A program made the translations under genes and the position numbers. Shown here piece by piece: positions 15,549-23,817 of a DNA stretch of 63,787 nt. Positions within the stretch are counted from its first letter, which is position 1. Every line of letters begins with the position of its first letter. The notes below the pieces were generated by a model, which saw only the letters and a program-made list of their open reading frames with translations, ran no database searches and was not told where the DNA came from. Source of the DNA: Fortiea sp. LEGE XX443 (GTDB lineage: Bacteria > Cyanobacteriota > Cyanobacteriia > Cyanobacteriales > Nostocaceae); assembly GCF_015206815.1 (NCBI RefSeq), contig NZ_JADEXZ010000029.1, forward strand, positions 1 to 63,787, in the 5' to 3' direction.

Positions 15549-16442
15549 ATGTACGTTTACACAGCATACAACTTAGGCATTCACTCCGAATTACCCTTAC
15601 CTGAACTCATCCCCAGTGATAAACCAGCAGATGTAGTGATCCGCTTAGGTAAACTAAATGAACCACAACAAAAGCGTAGTGATGGTGGCAACTACCTCTT
15701 AGCTAAAATTGCCCAATTCGGTATGGTGTTGCTGAAAGATGGTAACGAAATCGTCCTTGACCCCAACCCTGGTGTTGATGAGGCAATGATTCGTACTTTT
15801 CTACTGGGTGTCATTATCTGTGTACTACTAAGACAGCGAGGCTTGCTGGTACTTCATGCTAGTAGTGTAGTCATCAATAATAGTGCTGTTGCCTTTATGG
15901 CTGACTCAGGTTTTGGCAAGTCCACTTTAGCAGAATGTTTTCACGCTCATGGCTATAGCATTTTGACCGATGATGTTTTGGCAATTCAAGCCAATAAACA
16001 ACAACCGCTAGTAATTCCTGGGTTTCCTCAAATTAAGCTATGGCCGGATGCTGCGGCTTCTTTTGGTCATTTACCAGATAGCTTACCTTTACTACATTCC
16101 CAAACAGTGAAGCGTGTTCATAGATTGCAAGACGGTTTCTTTAAAAAAGCTGTACCTCTAAAAAAAATCTATGTCCTAGCTGGGGGAACTCACCCAGAAA
16201 TAATCCCTTTAGAACCAAAACAAAGCTTTGGAGAATTAATCCGACATTCTAGGGAAATGCAAGCACTGACTGCACCAGAGTTTCTCAAAGAACATTTTAG
16301 GCAATGTACGAGTGTAGTTCAACAAGTGCCGATTTATAGTTTACGACGACAGCGTTCTTTAGCTGCACTCCCTGAGTTGGTAAAGTTAGTGGAAAATGAC
16401 CTTGCTCAAGAAAACTCATCTCCAATTACAACCACAGTTTAA
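15549..16442 (+). CDS. HPr-kinase-like protein of the lasso cluster
   Basis: Protein of 297 residues with an HPr kinase/phosphorylase-like core: a P-loop (ADSGFGKSTLAECF, residues 118-131), then ILTDDVLAI with the Asp pair at 141-142, and GFPQIKLWPDAA. In some lasso clusters (for example paeninodin) such kinases phosphorylate the C-terminal Ser of the precursor. Here the precursor ends in Glu, so the target would have to be an internal Ser or Thr, or another substrate. It lies between the precursor and exporter genes on the same strand. Confidence 0.82.
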   Translation: MYVYTAYNLGIHSELPLPELIPSDKPADVVIRLGKLNEPQQKRSDGGNYLLAKIAQFGMVLLKDGNEIVLDPNPGVDEAMIRTFLLGVIICVLLRQRGLLVLHASSVVINNSAVAFMADSGFGKSTLAECFHAHGYSILTDDVLAIQANKQQPLVIPGFPQIKLWPDAAASFGHLPDSLPLLHSQTVKRVHRLQDGFFKKAVPLKKIYVLAGGTHPEIIPLEPKQSFGELIRHSREMQALTAPEFLKEHFRQCTSVVQQVPIYSLRRQRSLAALPELVKLVENDLAQENSSPITTTV

Positions 16443-16493
16443 GAAATTAGAGTAGACATTTTCAAATTTTTTAGTGCGATCGCCATTTCAAAT

Positions 16494-18311
16494 ATGCAAA
16501 TAGGCAAAACAATTCAAAATAAGCTGCAAAATACTTTACGCCTGTTGCCTGCATTGCGTCTAGTATGGCAAAGCAGTCCTGGTTGGACGATCGCTCGTAT
16601 AGTCTTACTGACGATACAAGGTATATTACCAGTCATCTCAATTTATCTCTCCAAACTGATTATCGATGCCGTAGCTGCTAACCTGAACTTAGCAGACAGA
16701 GCGATCGCTTTTCGTAACGTCTTAGTCTTCATTGCTCTAGCTGGTGCAGTTACTTTATTAACTACTCTTGCTAACTCCTTAACAGAACTAGTCACCACTG
16801 CCCACTCTCAACGGGTAACTGACTATATGCAAGGTATCATTAACGCTAAATCTATTGCAGCTGACCTAGAATACTACGAAAATTCACTATACTACGATAC
16901 CTTACAGCGGGCGCAACAAGAAGCGCCTTACCGACCGCCCCAAATTCTCAATCGTTTAGCACAGATCGGTCAAAATAGCATTTCCCTAGTAGCGATGATT
17001 GGTTTGTTACTAACACTCCACTGGGGAATTCTTGGAGTCCTATTTGTGGCTGCGTTACCTGCAATGCTAGTGCGCGTCAAATATAGTCGCATTATGTATG
17101 ATTGGCAGCGCAAATGGACACCGCAACAACGTCAAGGTTTTTACTTGGCTTGGATGCTGACATCAGACCAATTTGCTAAAGAGATTCGCTTATTTGATTT
17201 AGGTCACTACTTTAGTAACTGGTATCTCCGCATCCGCAGACAAATCTATAAAGAAAGCCTGAAAATTTTTACAAAACGCTTTGTTGCTAACTTTGCGGCG
17301 GAAGCGATCGCGGGGATTCTGATATTCGCTGTTTATGCCTTTATTATCTATCAAGCTATCAACGGTGTTCTGCGTTTAGGTGATTTAGTTCTCTATTACC
17401 AAGCACTGCAACGGGGACAGAACGATATTAAAAGTTTATTAGCTAACGTTTCGGCTCTTTACGAAGATAATCTATTTCTAGGTAATCTCTACGAATTTCT
17501 TGACCTCAAACCCAGATTAGTTGATCCGATCAATCCAAAACCAATACCTCGACCAATGCAAACAGGCATTGTATTTCATAATGTCAGTTTCCAATACTCT
17601 ACTACAACCCGCCAAGCACTTCACGATATTAACCTCAGTGTCAAAGCGGGAGAAGTAGTGGCACTGGTAGGTGAGAATGGCTCTGGAAAAACGACTTTAA
17701 TTAAACTGCTTTGCCGATTGTATGATCCGACTGTTGGTAGTATCACTATTGATGGTGTTGATATTAAAGACTATAAAATTGCCGAATTACGTCGCAATAT
17801 CAGCGTGATTTTTCAAGACTACGCTAAATTTAACTTCACAGCCCAGGAAAATATTTGGTTAGCGAACATTGACTTACCACCGCATCGGGAGAGTATTATG
17901 ACTGCGGCGCGGCGTTCTGGTGCAGATGATGTAATTACCAAATTACCCAAAGGTTACGACACTATTTTAGGTAAGTTATTTGACCAAGGAGAAGAACTGA
18001 GTATTGGTCAGTGGCAAAAAATAGCCTTAGCGCGGGCATTTTTAAGAAATTCTCAGTTAATAGTTTTAGACGAGCCGACTAGTGCAATGGACCCGAAAGC
18101 GGAATATGAAGTATTTGAAAAATTCCGCCAATTGATCCAAAATCAAGCTGCGATTTTAATTAGCCATCGCTTGTCTACCGTCAAAATGGCCGATCGCATT
18201 TATGTGATGGAAAATGGCACAATTGTCGAAAGTGGTACTCATAACGAACTGATAAAACTGGGTAGTCGTTATGCCTACTTATATGAAACTCAAGCCCAAC
18301 AATATCGTTAG
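16494..18311 (+). CDS. ABC exporter of the lasso cluster (D)
   Basis: Half-transporter of 605 residues with a six-helix membrane domain (to about residue 330) and an ATPase domain carrying Walker A (GENGSGKTT), a signature loop reading LSIGQWQKIALARA instead of LSGGQ, Walker B (LIVLDEP) and the H-loop (ISHRLSTV). It would work as a dimer to export the mature lasso peptide and protect the producer. It has no N-terminal C39 peptidase domain, as expected where B2 removes the leader. It ends the cluster, converging with modBC. Confidence 0.9.
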   Translation: MQIGKTIQNKLQNTLRLLPALRLVWQSSPGWTIARIVLLTIQGILPVISIYLSKLIIDAVAANLNLADRAIAFRNVLVFIALAGAVTLLTTLANSLTELVTTAHSQRVTDYMQGIINAKSIAADLEYYENSLYYDTLQRAQQEAPYRPPQILNRLAQIGQNSISLVAMIGLLLTLHWGILGVLFVAALPAMLVRVKYSRIMYDWQRKWTPQQRQGFYLAWMLTSDQFAKEIRLFDLGHYFSNWYLRIRRQIYKESLKIFTKRFVANFAAEAIAGILIFAVYAFIIYQAINGVLRLGDLVLYYQALQRGQNDIKSLLANVSALYEDNLFLGNLYEFLDLKPRLVDPINPKPIPRPMQTGIVFHNVSFQYSTTTRQALHDINLSVKAGEVVALVGENGSGKTTLIKLLCRLYDPTVGSITIDGVDIKDYKIAELRRNISVIFQDYAKFNFTAQENIWLANIDLPPHRESIMTAARRSGADDVITKLPKGYDTILGKLFDQGEELSIGQWQKIALARAFLRNSQLIVLDEPTSAMDPKAEYEVFEKFRQLIQNQAAILISHRLSTVKMADRIYVMENGTIVESGTHNELIKLGSRYAYLYETQAQQYR

Positions 18312-18364
18312 TCTGTTGAGAGTAATAATTCTTTCTTTTGCCTTTTTACTTTTCATTTATAATA

Positions 18365-20176
18365 CTAGCTCTCCATCAAAATTAAACGCAGAGGGTCTAA
18401 ACGCACATACCAGGGGAAAGGTTGGTCTTTAATCTGCACCCATTTCTCTTTAAAAACTTCGGCTTGCAAATGATAGTCTTGGCAATTATTAGGGGCAGTA
18501 TGTAGCTTTAAAAATAATGTCATCCTATGGGGTGTTTCACTTGTTCTTACTAGCCAACAAGGAAAAGTATTGGTTTGAGATGAATCATGGGAAAAGATAA
18601 GTTGATGAGCGCGAATGCCAACATGAGATAGTTTGTCTGGAATTGGTTCTAAAACTTCGAGGTAACAATCCCAATCAATGGCTTGCACTTGTTGTACATG
18701 CTGGATAATAGCATGAGAGAAGTTCTTACACCCAGTTAATTGAGCAACACTCACACTAGCAGGATGCTCAAAAATATCATACTTGGAACCGTGATGCACT
18801 GCTTGACCATGTTCCAACACCAACAAGTTTGGGCAAACTCGGTAAGCTTCATCCATATTATGGGTGACAAATAAAGCCACACCTTGGTAATCTGCCAAAG
18901 TTTCTGTCATCTGCTGTTCTAATTGACTACGCAGATGTGTATCGAGTGCTGAAAACGGCTCATCTAAAAGTAATGCTTCCGGTTGACTAGCCAATGCTCT
19001 GGCTAAACCTACTCGTTGTTGTTGACCTCCCGAAAGTTGATGCGGATAGCGATCGCCTAATCCTTGCAACTGCATCGTAATTAGTTGTTCTTCTACCTGT
19101 AGCCGCACACTTCCTGCAGATAATCCCTTGGGTAAACCGAAAGCAATGTTTTGTGCCACCGTCATATTGGGGAACAGAGCATAATTCTGGACTAAAAAAC
19201 CAATGCGGCGATCGCGGCTGGGTACGTTAATTCCGGTTTCGGAGTCAAACAAGACTCTACCATTCAAGACTATCCGTCCTCTAGTTGGCGTTTCTATTCC
19301 CGCAATGCAACGCAGAATCATACTTTTACCAGCGCCTGAACCTCCCAATAATCCCAGTGGTTGCTCGTTGCTACTGAAAGACACTTGCAAATGAAAACTG
19401 GGCAATTTTTTTTCAATGTCTACAAACAGCCCAACTTCTGAAGCAGCCGCAGATAAAGAATAAGATTTAGTAAGTCGTCTTCCCTGTCCCCGTGTCCTCG
19501 TGTCTTTACATCCCCCTTTACCTCTGACTTCCTGCCAAAAATTGACTGCAAAAATCCCCGATAGCGAAATTACCATAATCGCGATCGCCCAGAACCACGC
19601 TTCATCCATTGCTCCCGCTTCCACAGCAAAATAAATGGCCATCGGAATAGTCTGAGTTTGTCCGGGAATATTGCCAGCCAGCATTAATGTAGCGCCAAAT
19701 TCACCCAAGGCACGGGCAAAAGCCAAAGTTGTGGCTGCTAAAATTCCTGGTAAAGCTAAAGGTAAACTGATTCGCCAAAAGATTTGTAATTCACTCGCAC
19801 CTAGGGTTCTCCCTACCCGCAGCAAATTATCATCAATTTGTTCAAAAGCTCCCAGTGCAGTTTTATACATTAATGGGAAGGAAACTATAGTTGCAGCGAT
19901 CGCTGCACCATACCAAGTAAAGACAATAGTCAGGTCAAAAGGCTCCATGAGTTTCCCCACAGGCCCATTCTTCCCAAAAAATAACAGTAACAAAAAGCCT
20001 ACAACTGTCGGGGGCAAAATTAGTGGTGCAACAAAGATACTCTCAATCAAAGATTTGGCTTTACCGCGATAACTTAACATCCAATAGGCAGCAGCAATAC
20101 CAACAAAAAAAGTAATAAAGGTTGCCAATAATGAAGTTTTCAGTGATATCCAAAGGGGTGATAAGTCCTGTGGCAT
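18365..20176 (-). CDS. modBC: Molybdate ABC transporter, fused permease and ATPase (ModBC)
   Basis: Protein of 603 residues joining ModB (residues 1 to about 215, several membrane helices, with the EFGATLMLAGNIPGQTQT loop that contacts the ATPase) to ModC (from about 248: Walker A GGSGAGKS, signature LSGGQQQRVGLARAL, Walker B LLLDEPFSALD). A ModB-ModC fusion is known in Anabaena. It imports molybdate for nitrogenase and for the Mo cofactor of nitrate reductase. The joining segment (about 218-240, KGGCKDTRTRGQGRR) is encoded by heptamer-like repeats (GTGTCCT/CGTGTCT). The promoter region carries inverted repeats of TACCAA. Confidence 0.95.
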   Translation of the reverse strand: MPQDLSPLWISLKTSLLATFITFFVGIAAAYWMLSYRGKAKSLIESIFVAPLILPPTVVGFLLLLFFGKNGPVGKLMEPFDLTIVFTWYGAAIAATIVSFPLMYKTALGAFEQIDDNLLRVGRTLGASELQIFWRISLPLALPGILAATTLAFARALGEFGATLMLAGNIPGQTQTIPMAIYFAVEAGAMDEAWFWAIAIMVISLSGIFAVNFWQEVRGKGGCKDTRTRGQGRRLTKSYSLSAAASEVGLFVDIEKKLPSFHLQVSFSSNEQPLGLLGGSGAGKSMILRCIAGIETPTRGRIVLNGRVLFDSETGINVPSRDRRIGFLVQNYALFPNMTVAQNIAFGLPKGLSAGSVRLQVEEQLITMQLQGLGDRYPHQLSGGQQQRVGLARALASQPEALLLDEPFSALDTHLRSQLEQQMTETLADYQGVALFVTHNMDEAYRVCPNLLVLEHGQAVHHGSKYDIFEHPASVSVAQLTGCKNFSHAIIQHVQQVQAIDWDCYLEVLEPIPDKLSHVGIRAHQLIFSHDSSQTNTFPCWLVRTSETPHRMTLFLKLHTAPNNCQDYHLQAEVFKEKWVQIKDQPFPWYVRLDPLRLILMES

Positions 20177-20229
20177 AGTTTCATAGAATCGAAATATTGG
20201 AAAATAAGAAGAAATATTTTTTAGATATT

Positions 20230-20257
20230 TACCAACTTAACATATAAAAAGTTGGTA
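20230..20257. promoter_or_regulatory. Inverted repeat upstream of modBC (candidate operator 1)
   Basis: TACCAACTT at 20230-20238 and AAGTTGGTA at 20249-20257 form a perfect 9-bp inverted repeat with a 10-base spacer, 54 bp upstream of the modBC start. The half-site TACCAA matches the palindrome between modA and its divergent regulator at 21607-21625. I propose it is bound by the RHH-TOBE protein. Confidence 0.55.
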
Positions 20258-20358
20258 TTTAACACTAAATTATTTAAATACATAGAAATCTGAAATTTCT
20301 TGGATTGCAAGCCCAAAACCTTTATATAGCTGTTTGCCCAAGGCTGTGAATAGATTAA

Positions 20359-20375
20359 TACCAGATAAGTTGGTA
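20359..20375. promoter_or_regulatory. Inverted repeat upstream of modBC (candidate operator 2)
   Basis: TACCA at 20359-20363 and TGGTA at 20371-20375, spacer seven bases (GATAAGT), a weaker version of the same motif about 180 bp upstream of modBC. It could equally be chance; its value is the shared half-site. Confidence 0.35.
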
Positions 20376-20628
20376 AAATGTAGCGATCGCTACAATCGAG
20401 TGTTAATTGTAGAAATACTGAAGACAGAGCGATCGCGGGCTTACATATCGTTTTGTTACAGGTTTTCTTTTTTTATTCCTAACACTAGCATTTTGTGTAA
20501 TGATGAGGTGTGAGAGTTGATTCGGCGATAGCGTTTGTTTTTAGTATTGATGGGCATTTTCCTTTTGGTATTTACAGACTTCTCCCGAAATCTAAATCTC
20601 TGCAAACTTGCGATTTCGGATTAAATTT

Positions 20629-20937
20629 ATGTCAATTTACGTAGGTAACCTCTCTTACGAAGTTACACAAGATGCTCTGAACAGTGTTTTCGCAGAATAT
20701 GGTTCTGTAAAGCGCATTCAGATCCCTACTGATCGTGAAACAGGTCGCCTACGCGGCTTTGCTTTTGTAGAAATGGGTACAGATGCTGAAGAAACAGCAG
20801 CCATCGAAGCGCTTGACGGTGCTGAGTGGATGGGTCGTGACCTTAAAGTTAACAAGGCCAAGCCTAGAGAAGACCGTGGTTCCTTTGGTGGTAACAGAGG
20901 AAACGGCGGTGGCTATGGTGGACGTAGCCGCTATTAA
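20629..20937 (+). CDS. Cyanobacterial RRM RNA-binding protein (Rbp)
   Basis: Protein of 102 residues with one RNA recognition motif: RNP2 is IYVGNL (residues 3-8) and RNP1 is RGFAFVEM (about 43-50), followed by a Gly/Arg-rich tail (GGNRGNGGGYGGRSRY). This is the Rbp family of cyanobacteria, several of which are cold-induced. The family start MSIYVGNL fixes the ATG at 20629 over a TTG at 20608. A long leader (about 200 bp) precedes it and a clean terminator follows at 21007. It sits between the two mod loci on the opposite strand to modBC. Confidence 0.93.
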   Translation: MSIYVGNLSYEVTQDALNSVFAEYGSVKRIQIPTDRETGRLRGFAFVEMGTDAEETAAIEALDGAEWMGRDLKVNKAKPREDRGSFGGNRGNGGGYGGRSRY

Positions 20938-21006
20938 GTTAAACGGGTTGATAAAAAAATGGTGCTGTGATTAATCAATTAGTCTCAGCTATTTCATTTA
21001 GAAAAG

Positions 21007-21034
21007 GCTCAAGTAGTAATACTTGAGTCTTTTG
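21007..21034 (+). terminator. Rho-independent terminator after the rbp gene
   Basis: CTCAAGTA (21008-21015), loop GTAA, TACTTGAG (21020-21027), then TCTTTTGCTTTTT. A perfect 8-bp stem and T-rich tail 70 bp after the rbp stop. Confidence 0.8.
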
Positions 21035-21164
21035 CTTTTTGGAGTTTTATGAATCAAGCAATTCTTGACTTAAGAATAAGAAGGTCAGCGGAAAAATTAG
21101 GATCTACAATTGCTACTACTTGTAAGAATTCGGCAGAATTTTTGAGAAAACAAAAATTTACTCT

Positions 21165-21602
21165 TTATTCTCTAGCAATCACAATATCATTAGATTTAAT
21201 CACAGCATAGGCTTCTTCTCCCTCAGCTAATCCCAAATCTTCTGCGGATGTTTTGGTAATCATTGAAGTTAGCTCAACTTTGTGAACAATTTCTAGTGTC
21301 ACCTCACAATTAACGGCTCCAGTGACCACTTTTTTGACGACACCTTTGAGAATATTGCGAGAGCTAACTTTTAAAGCCTTCTTTCGACTACTAATTTCTA
21401 CCACAGGTATTTCAGAATCTTCTTCATTGACCTGTTTGGTTGGTATAGATGCTTGTGATGCTTGATGCTTGTGAAGACCACGCACTAGTTCTCGGAGAAT
21501 TTCGGTTTTAGTTCGCTGAGAGTCGTGACAGAAATCTTCGAGAATTTTCCGCTCCTCTTCCGATGTTTGAAATGTGATCCATCCTTGTTCTTTTCTTGGC
21601 AT
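21165..21602 (-). CDS. Ribbon-helix-helix / TOBE (Mop) protein, likely molybdate-responsive regulator
   Basis: Protein of 145 residues starting MPRKEQGWITFQTSEEERKI, a ribbon-helix-helix-like DNA-binding segment (to about residue 45), then a linker, then a TOBE/Mop domain from about 78 (KVSSRNILKGVVKKVVTGAV through VHKVELTSMITKTSAEDLGL). TOBE/Mop domains bind molybdate. E. coli ModE joins such domains to a winged helix; here the DNA-binding part is of another type. The gene is divergent from modA with only 100 bp between the starts, and that gap holds a perfect TTACCAA palindrome also related to sites before modBC. It is most simply a repressor of molybdate uptake. The start at 21602 is chosen because a longer frame would run through modA. 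Confidence 0.8.
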   Translation of the reverse strand: MPRKEQGWITFQTSEEERKILEDFCHDSQRTKTEILRELVRGLHKHQASQASIPTKQVNEEDSEIPVVEISSRKKALKVSSRNILKGVVKKVVTGAVNCEVTLEIVHKVELTSMITKTSAEDLGLAEGEEAYAVIKSNDIVIARE

Positions 21603-21606
21603 AATG

Positions 21607-21625
21607 TTACCAATTAGGTTGGTAA
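21607..21625. promoter_or_regulatory. Palindromic candidate operator between modA and the RHH-TOBE gene
   Basis: TTACCAA (21607-21613), spacer TTAGG, TTGGTAA (21619-21625) is a perfect 7-bp inverted repeat only 5 bp from the RHH-TOBE start codon. A second dyad, GGTA-N6-TACC, follows at about 21643-21656. Both could control the divergent genes together. Confidence 0.6.
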
Positions 21626-21702
21626 AAATTGGAATGACGCTCGGTATGATCCTACCAAGCGCCATCAAATTGCAGAAGAATCTATTGCTACACCCTTTCT
21701 CT

Positions 21703-22497
21703 ATGAAAAGAAGACAAATTCTTACCTTTCTTGGTATTGCAGTTGCTAGTTTGTTACTAGCTGTTTGCTCAACATTAATTGTACCTTCTGCTGTAACAGC
21801 GCAGTCGAACGTAACTTTACTCGTTTCTGCTGCTGCTAGTTTAAAAGACACACTAGAAGAAATTAAACCTCTCTATCAACAAAGTAAACCCAATGTCAAC
21901 ATGAACTATAACTTTGGGGCTTCTGGTGCATTGCAACAACAAATTGAACAAGGCGCACCAGCAGATATTTTTATTTCAGCCGCTCAAAAGCAACTAGCGG
22001 CTTTGGAACAAAAAGGACTTTTGCTTCCAGGTACTCGCTCGGTTTTGGCTAAAAACCGCCTTGTATTGGTTGTACCTAAAAATATTACTGGCATTACAAG
22101 CTTTTACAATCTGAAAGAATCAAAAATCAAACGGATAGCTATTGGCGAACCAAGAAGTGTCCCTGCTGGTCAATACGCGCAGCAAGTTCTGCAAAAATTA
22201 GACATTTGGCCGCAAGTTACCAAAAAACTGGTTTATGCCAACAACGTGCGTCAAGTTTTGGCTGCGGTAGAAAGTGGCAATGCTGATGCAGGTTTAGTTT
22301 ACGCTACTGATGCCAAAATTTCTGACAAAGTAAAAGTAGTTGTGGCTGCTGATGATAAATACCACTCCCCGATAGTTTATCCAATGGCTGTGGTCAAACG
22401 TAGTAAGAATACCACTGCTGCCAAGGAGTTTGCCCAATTCTTATCGAGTAATGAAGCTAAGGCTGTACTGAAAAAGTATGGTTTTCTATTGCCTTGA
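21703..22497 (+). CDS. modA: Molybdate-binding periplasmic protein (ModA)
   Basis: Protein of 264 residues. MKRRQILTFLGIAVASLLLA is a signal peptide with a Cys at residue 22 (LLAVCST), so it may be a lipoprotein. The mature part is typical ModA: LLVSAAASLKDTLEEI, the FGASGALQQQIEQGAPADIF block and AGLVYATDAK near the C-terminus. It delivers molybdate to the ModBC permease. I start at 21703 by signal peptide; a longer frame from 21574 would overlap the divergent regulator. Confidence 0.94.
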   Translation: MKRRQILTFLGIAVASLLLAVCSTLIVPSAVTAQSNVTLLVSAAASLKDTLEEIKPLYQQSKPNVNMNYNFGASGALQQQIEQGAPADIFISAAQKQLAALEQKGLLLPGTRSVLAKNRLVLVVPKNITGITSFYNLKESKIKRIAIGEPRSVPAGQYAQQVLQKLDIWPQVTKKLVYANNVRQVLAAVESGNADAGLVYATDAKISDKVKVVVAADDKYHSPIVYPMAVVKRSKNTTAAKEFAQFLSSNEAKAVLKKYGFLLP

Positions 22498-22561
22498 AAA
22501 AGTTCTGTTAGCGGTAGCAGAGGTTGAGCAGCGTTCTCAGTCCTGAGTAAAATTTTCTTGG

Positions 22562-22598
22562 TGGATATTAGTTCTTTGTTAATAAGAACTAATATCCA
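22562..22598 (+). terminator. Long perfect hairpin after modA
   Basis: GGATATTAGTTCTT (22563-22576), loop of seven bases, AAGAACTAATATCC (22584-22597), with one more pair outside. It lies 65 bp after the modA stop and 46 bp before the next start. It lacks a T-run, so it may be a processing or stabilising hairpin rather than a terminator. Confidence 0.5.
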
Positions 22599-22643
22599 AT
22601 AACCTCATTGATAATAAAGGTAGGTGTTATCTTCGGTTGGGCT

Positions 22644-23420
22644 ATGTACTTAACTTGGTTGGACAATAATAGTTGGCTAATTGAAATTGGCTATCAACGG
22701 ATATTAGTTGACCCTTGGCTAGTTGGTTCTTTAAGTTTTGGCGTAGATTGGCTGTTTAAAGGTTCTTTGAAACAAGAACGATTAATTTCAGAACATATCG
22801 ATTTGATATTGCTGTCTCAAGGTTTGCCAGACCATACACATCTGCCAACATTAAAGCAACTCGACCATAAAATTCCTGTTGTGGCTTCACCTAATGCAGC
22901 CAAAGTCGCTCAAGAGTTGGGTTACACATCTGTGACATCTTTGGCTCACAGTAAAACTTTCACGTTGAATAATCAAGTAGAAGTTATGGCTTTGCCTGGT
23001 TCCCCGATTGGGCCTACTCTTGTAGAAAATAGTTATTTGCTCAAAGAATTAGAAACGAATTTCACGCTCTACTACGAGCCACATGGATATCATTCACCAC
23101 AACTGAAAAAATTTGCACCTGTGGATGTGGTAATTACGCCAACAGTTGACTTGGCATTGCCGTTAATCGGGGCAATTATTAGAGGTACAAACAGCGCCTT
23201 GGAAGTCGCAAAATGGTTGCAACCACAATTTATACTACCGACAGCAGCCAAGGCAGACACAATCTATGAGGGATTGTTAGTGAACTTTTTAAAGGATGTG
23301 GGTACCGCAGAGGAGTTGCGTGCTTTACTCCAGAAGAATAATATTACCACTCAGGTGATAGAACCTAAATCAGGCGATCGCCTTAAATTATTATTAAGAA
23401 AGCGTCTAATAGCTGCATAG
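22644..23420 (+). CDS. MBL-fold hydrolase-like protein with a degenerate metal motif
   Basis: Protein of 258 residues of the metallo-beta-lactamase fold, UlaG-like type: MYLTWLDNNSWLIEIGYQRI, LVDPWLVGSLSF, and a central LLSQGLPDHTH where active members have HxHxDH. The first His residues are replaced (Ser, Gly) while Asp-His remain, so metal binding is probably altered. Members of this form are conserved in cyanobacteria and plants, without a known reaction. I start at the ATG at 22644; a TTG at 22608 is the alternative. Confidence 0.75.
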   Translation: MYLTWLDNNSWLIEIGYQRILVDPWLVGSLSFGVDWLFKGSLKQERLISEHIDLILLSQGLPDHTHLPTLKQLDHKIPVVASPNAAKVAQELGYTSVTSLAHSKTFTLNNQVEVMALPGSPIGPTLVENSYLLKELETNFTLYYEPHGYHSPQLKKFAPVDVVITPTVDLALPLIGAIIRGTNSALEVAKWLQPQFILPTAAKADTIYEGLLVNFLKDVGTAEELRALLQKNNITTQVIEPKSGDRLKLLLRKRLIAA

Positions 23421-23583
23421 GATCAGAGAATAAACGCAGCGATAGACGGAAACGCCCCATAGAAGGGCTTTTCTCGGATATTTGAATTAACTTAATGCTG
23501 ATCAGTATTTTTCTGTAATTAGTCAAAATTACACTGTAGGTAAATTCTACAATCATGGCTCATTTGGTTGAGCAACATTCAAC

Positions 23584-23714
23584 TAAGTAGGTAGGTGTTA
23601 AAAATTGTCGTTATGACAAGGCAGGAGGCAGAGGGCAGAAGGCAGAAGGGAAGAGCTTTTCAAGCTACTTTACTTTCCGTTACATAGTTCGGTTTATTTG
23701 CACCTTTCTACTTA
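23584..23714 (-). repeat. 131-bp MITE-like element, family 1, copy 2
   Basis: Reverse-orientation copy of the element at 11538-11668. Its ends are TAAGTAGGTAGGTG and CACCTTTCTACTTA, inverted repeats with 12 of 14 positions matching, and the outer flanks extend the symmetry (AC ... GT). The interior heptamer tract (GGCAGAG/GGCAGAA) has the same number of units as copy 1. Confidence 0.85.
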
Positions 23715-23817
23715 GTCGAGTGAAGTAAGTACAACAAGTCTAAAGTTATAAGTCAGAAATGTTTGTACTCTTGAATATTTGTGAATCACTCTTAAATCTA
23801 AAATTAAGTATAAACCC

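Noticed and set aside
21049-21210. Short plus-strand frame of 53 codons after the rbp gene
   Set aside because: It overlaps the end of the RHH-TOBE gene in antisense, has no ribosome site beyond GGAG and no recognisable pattern.
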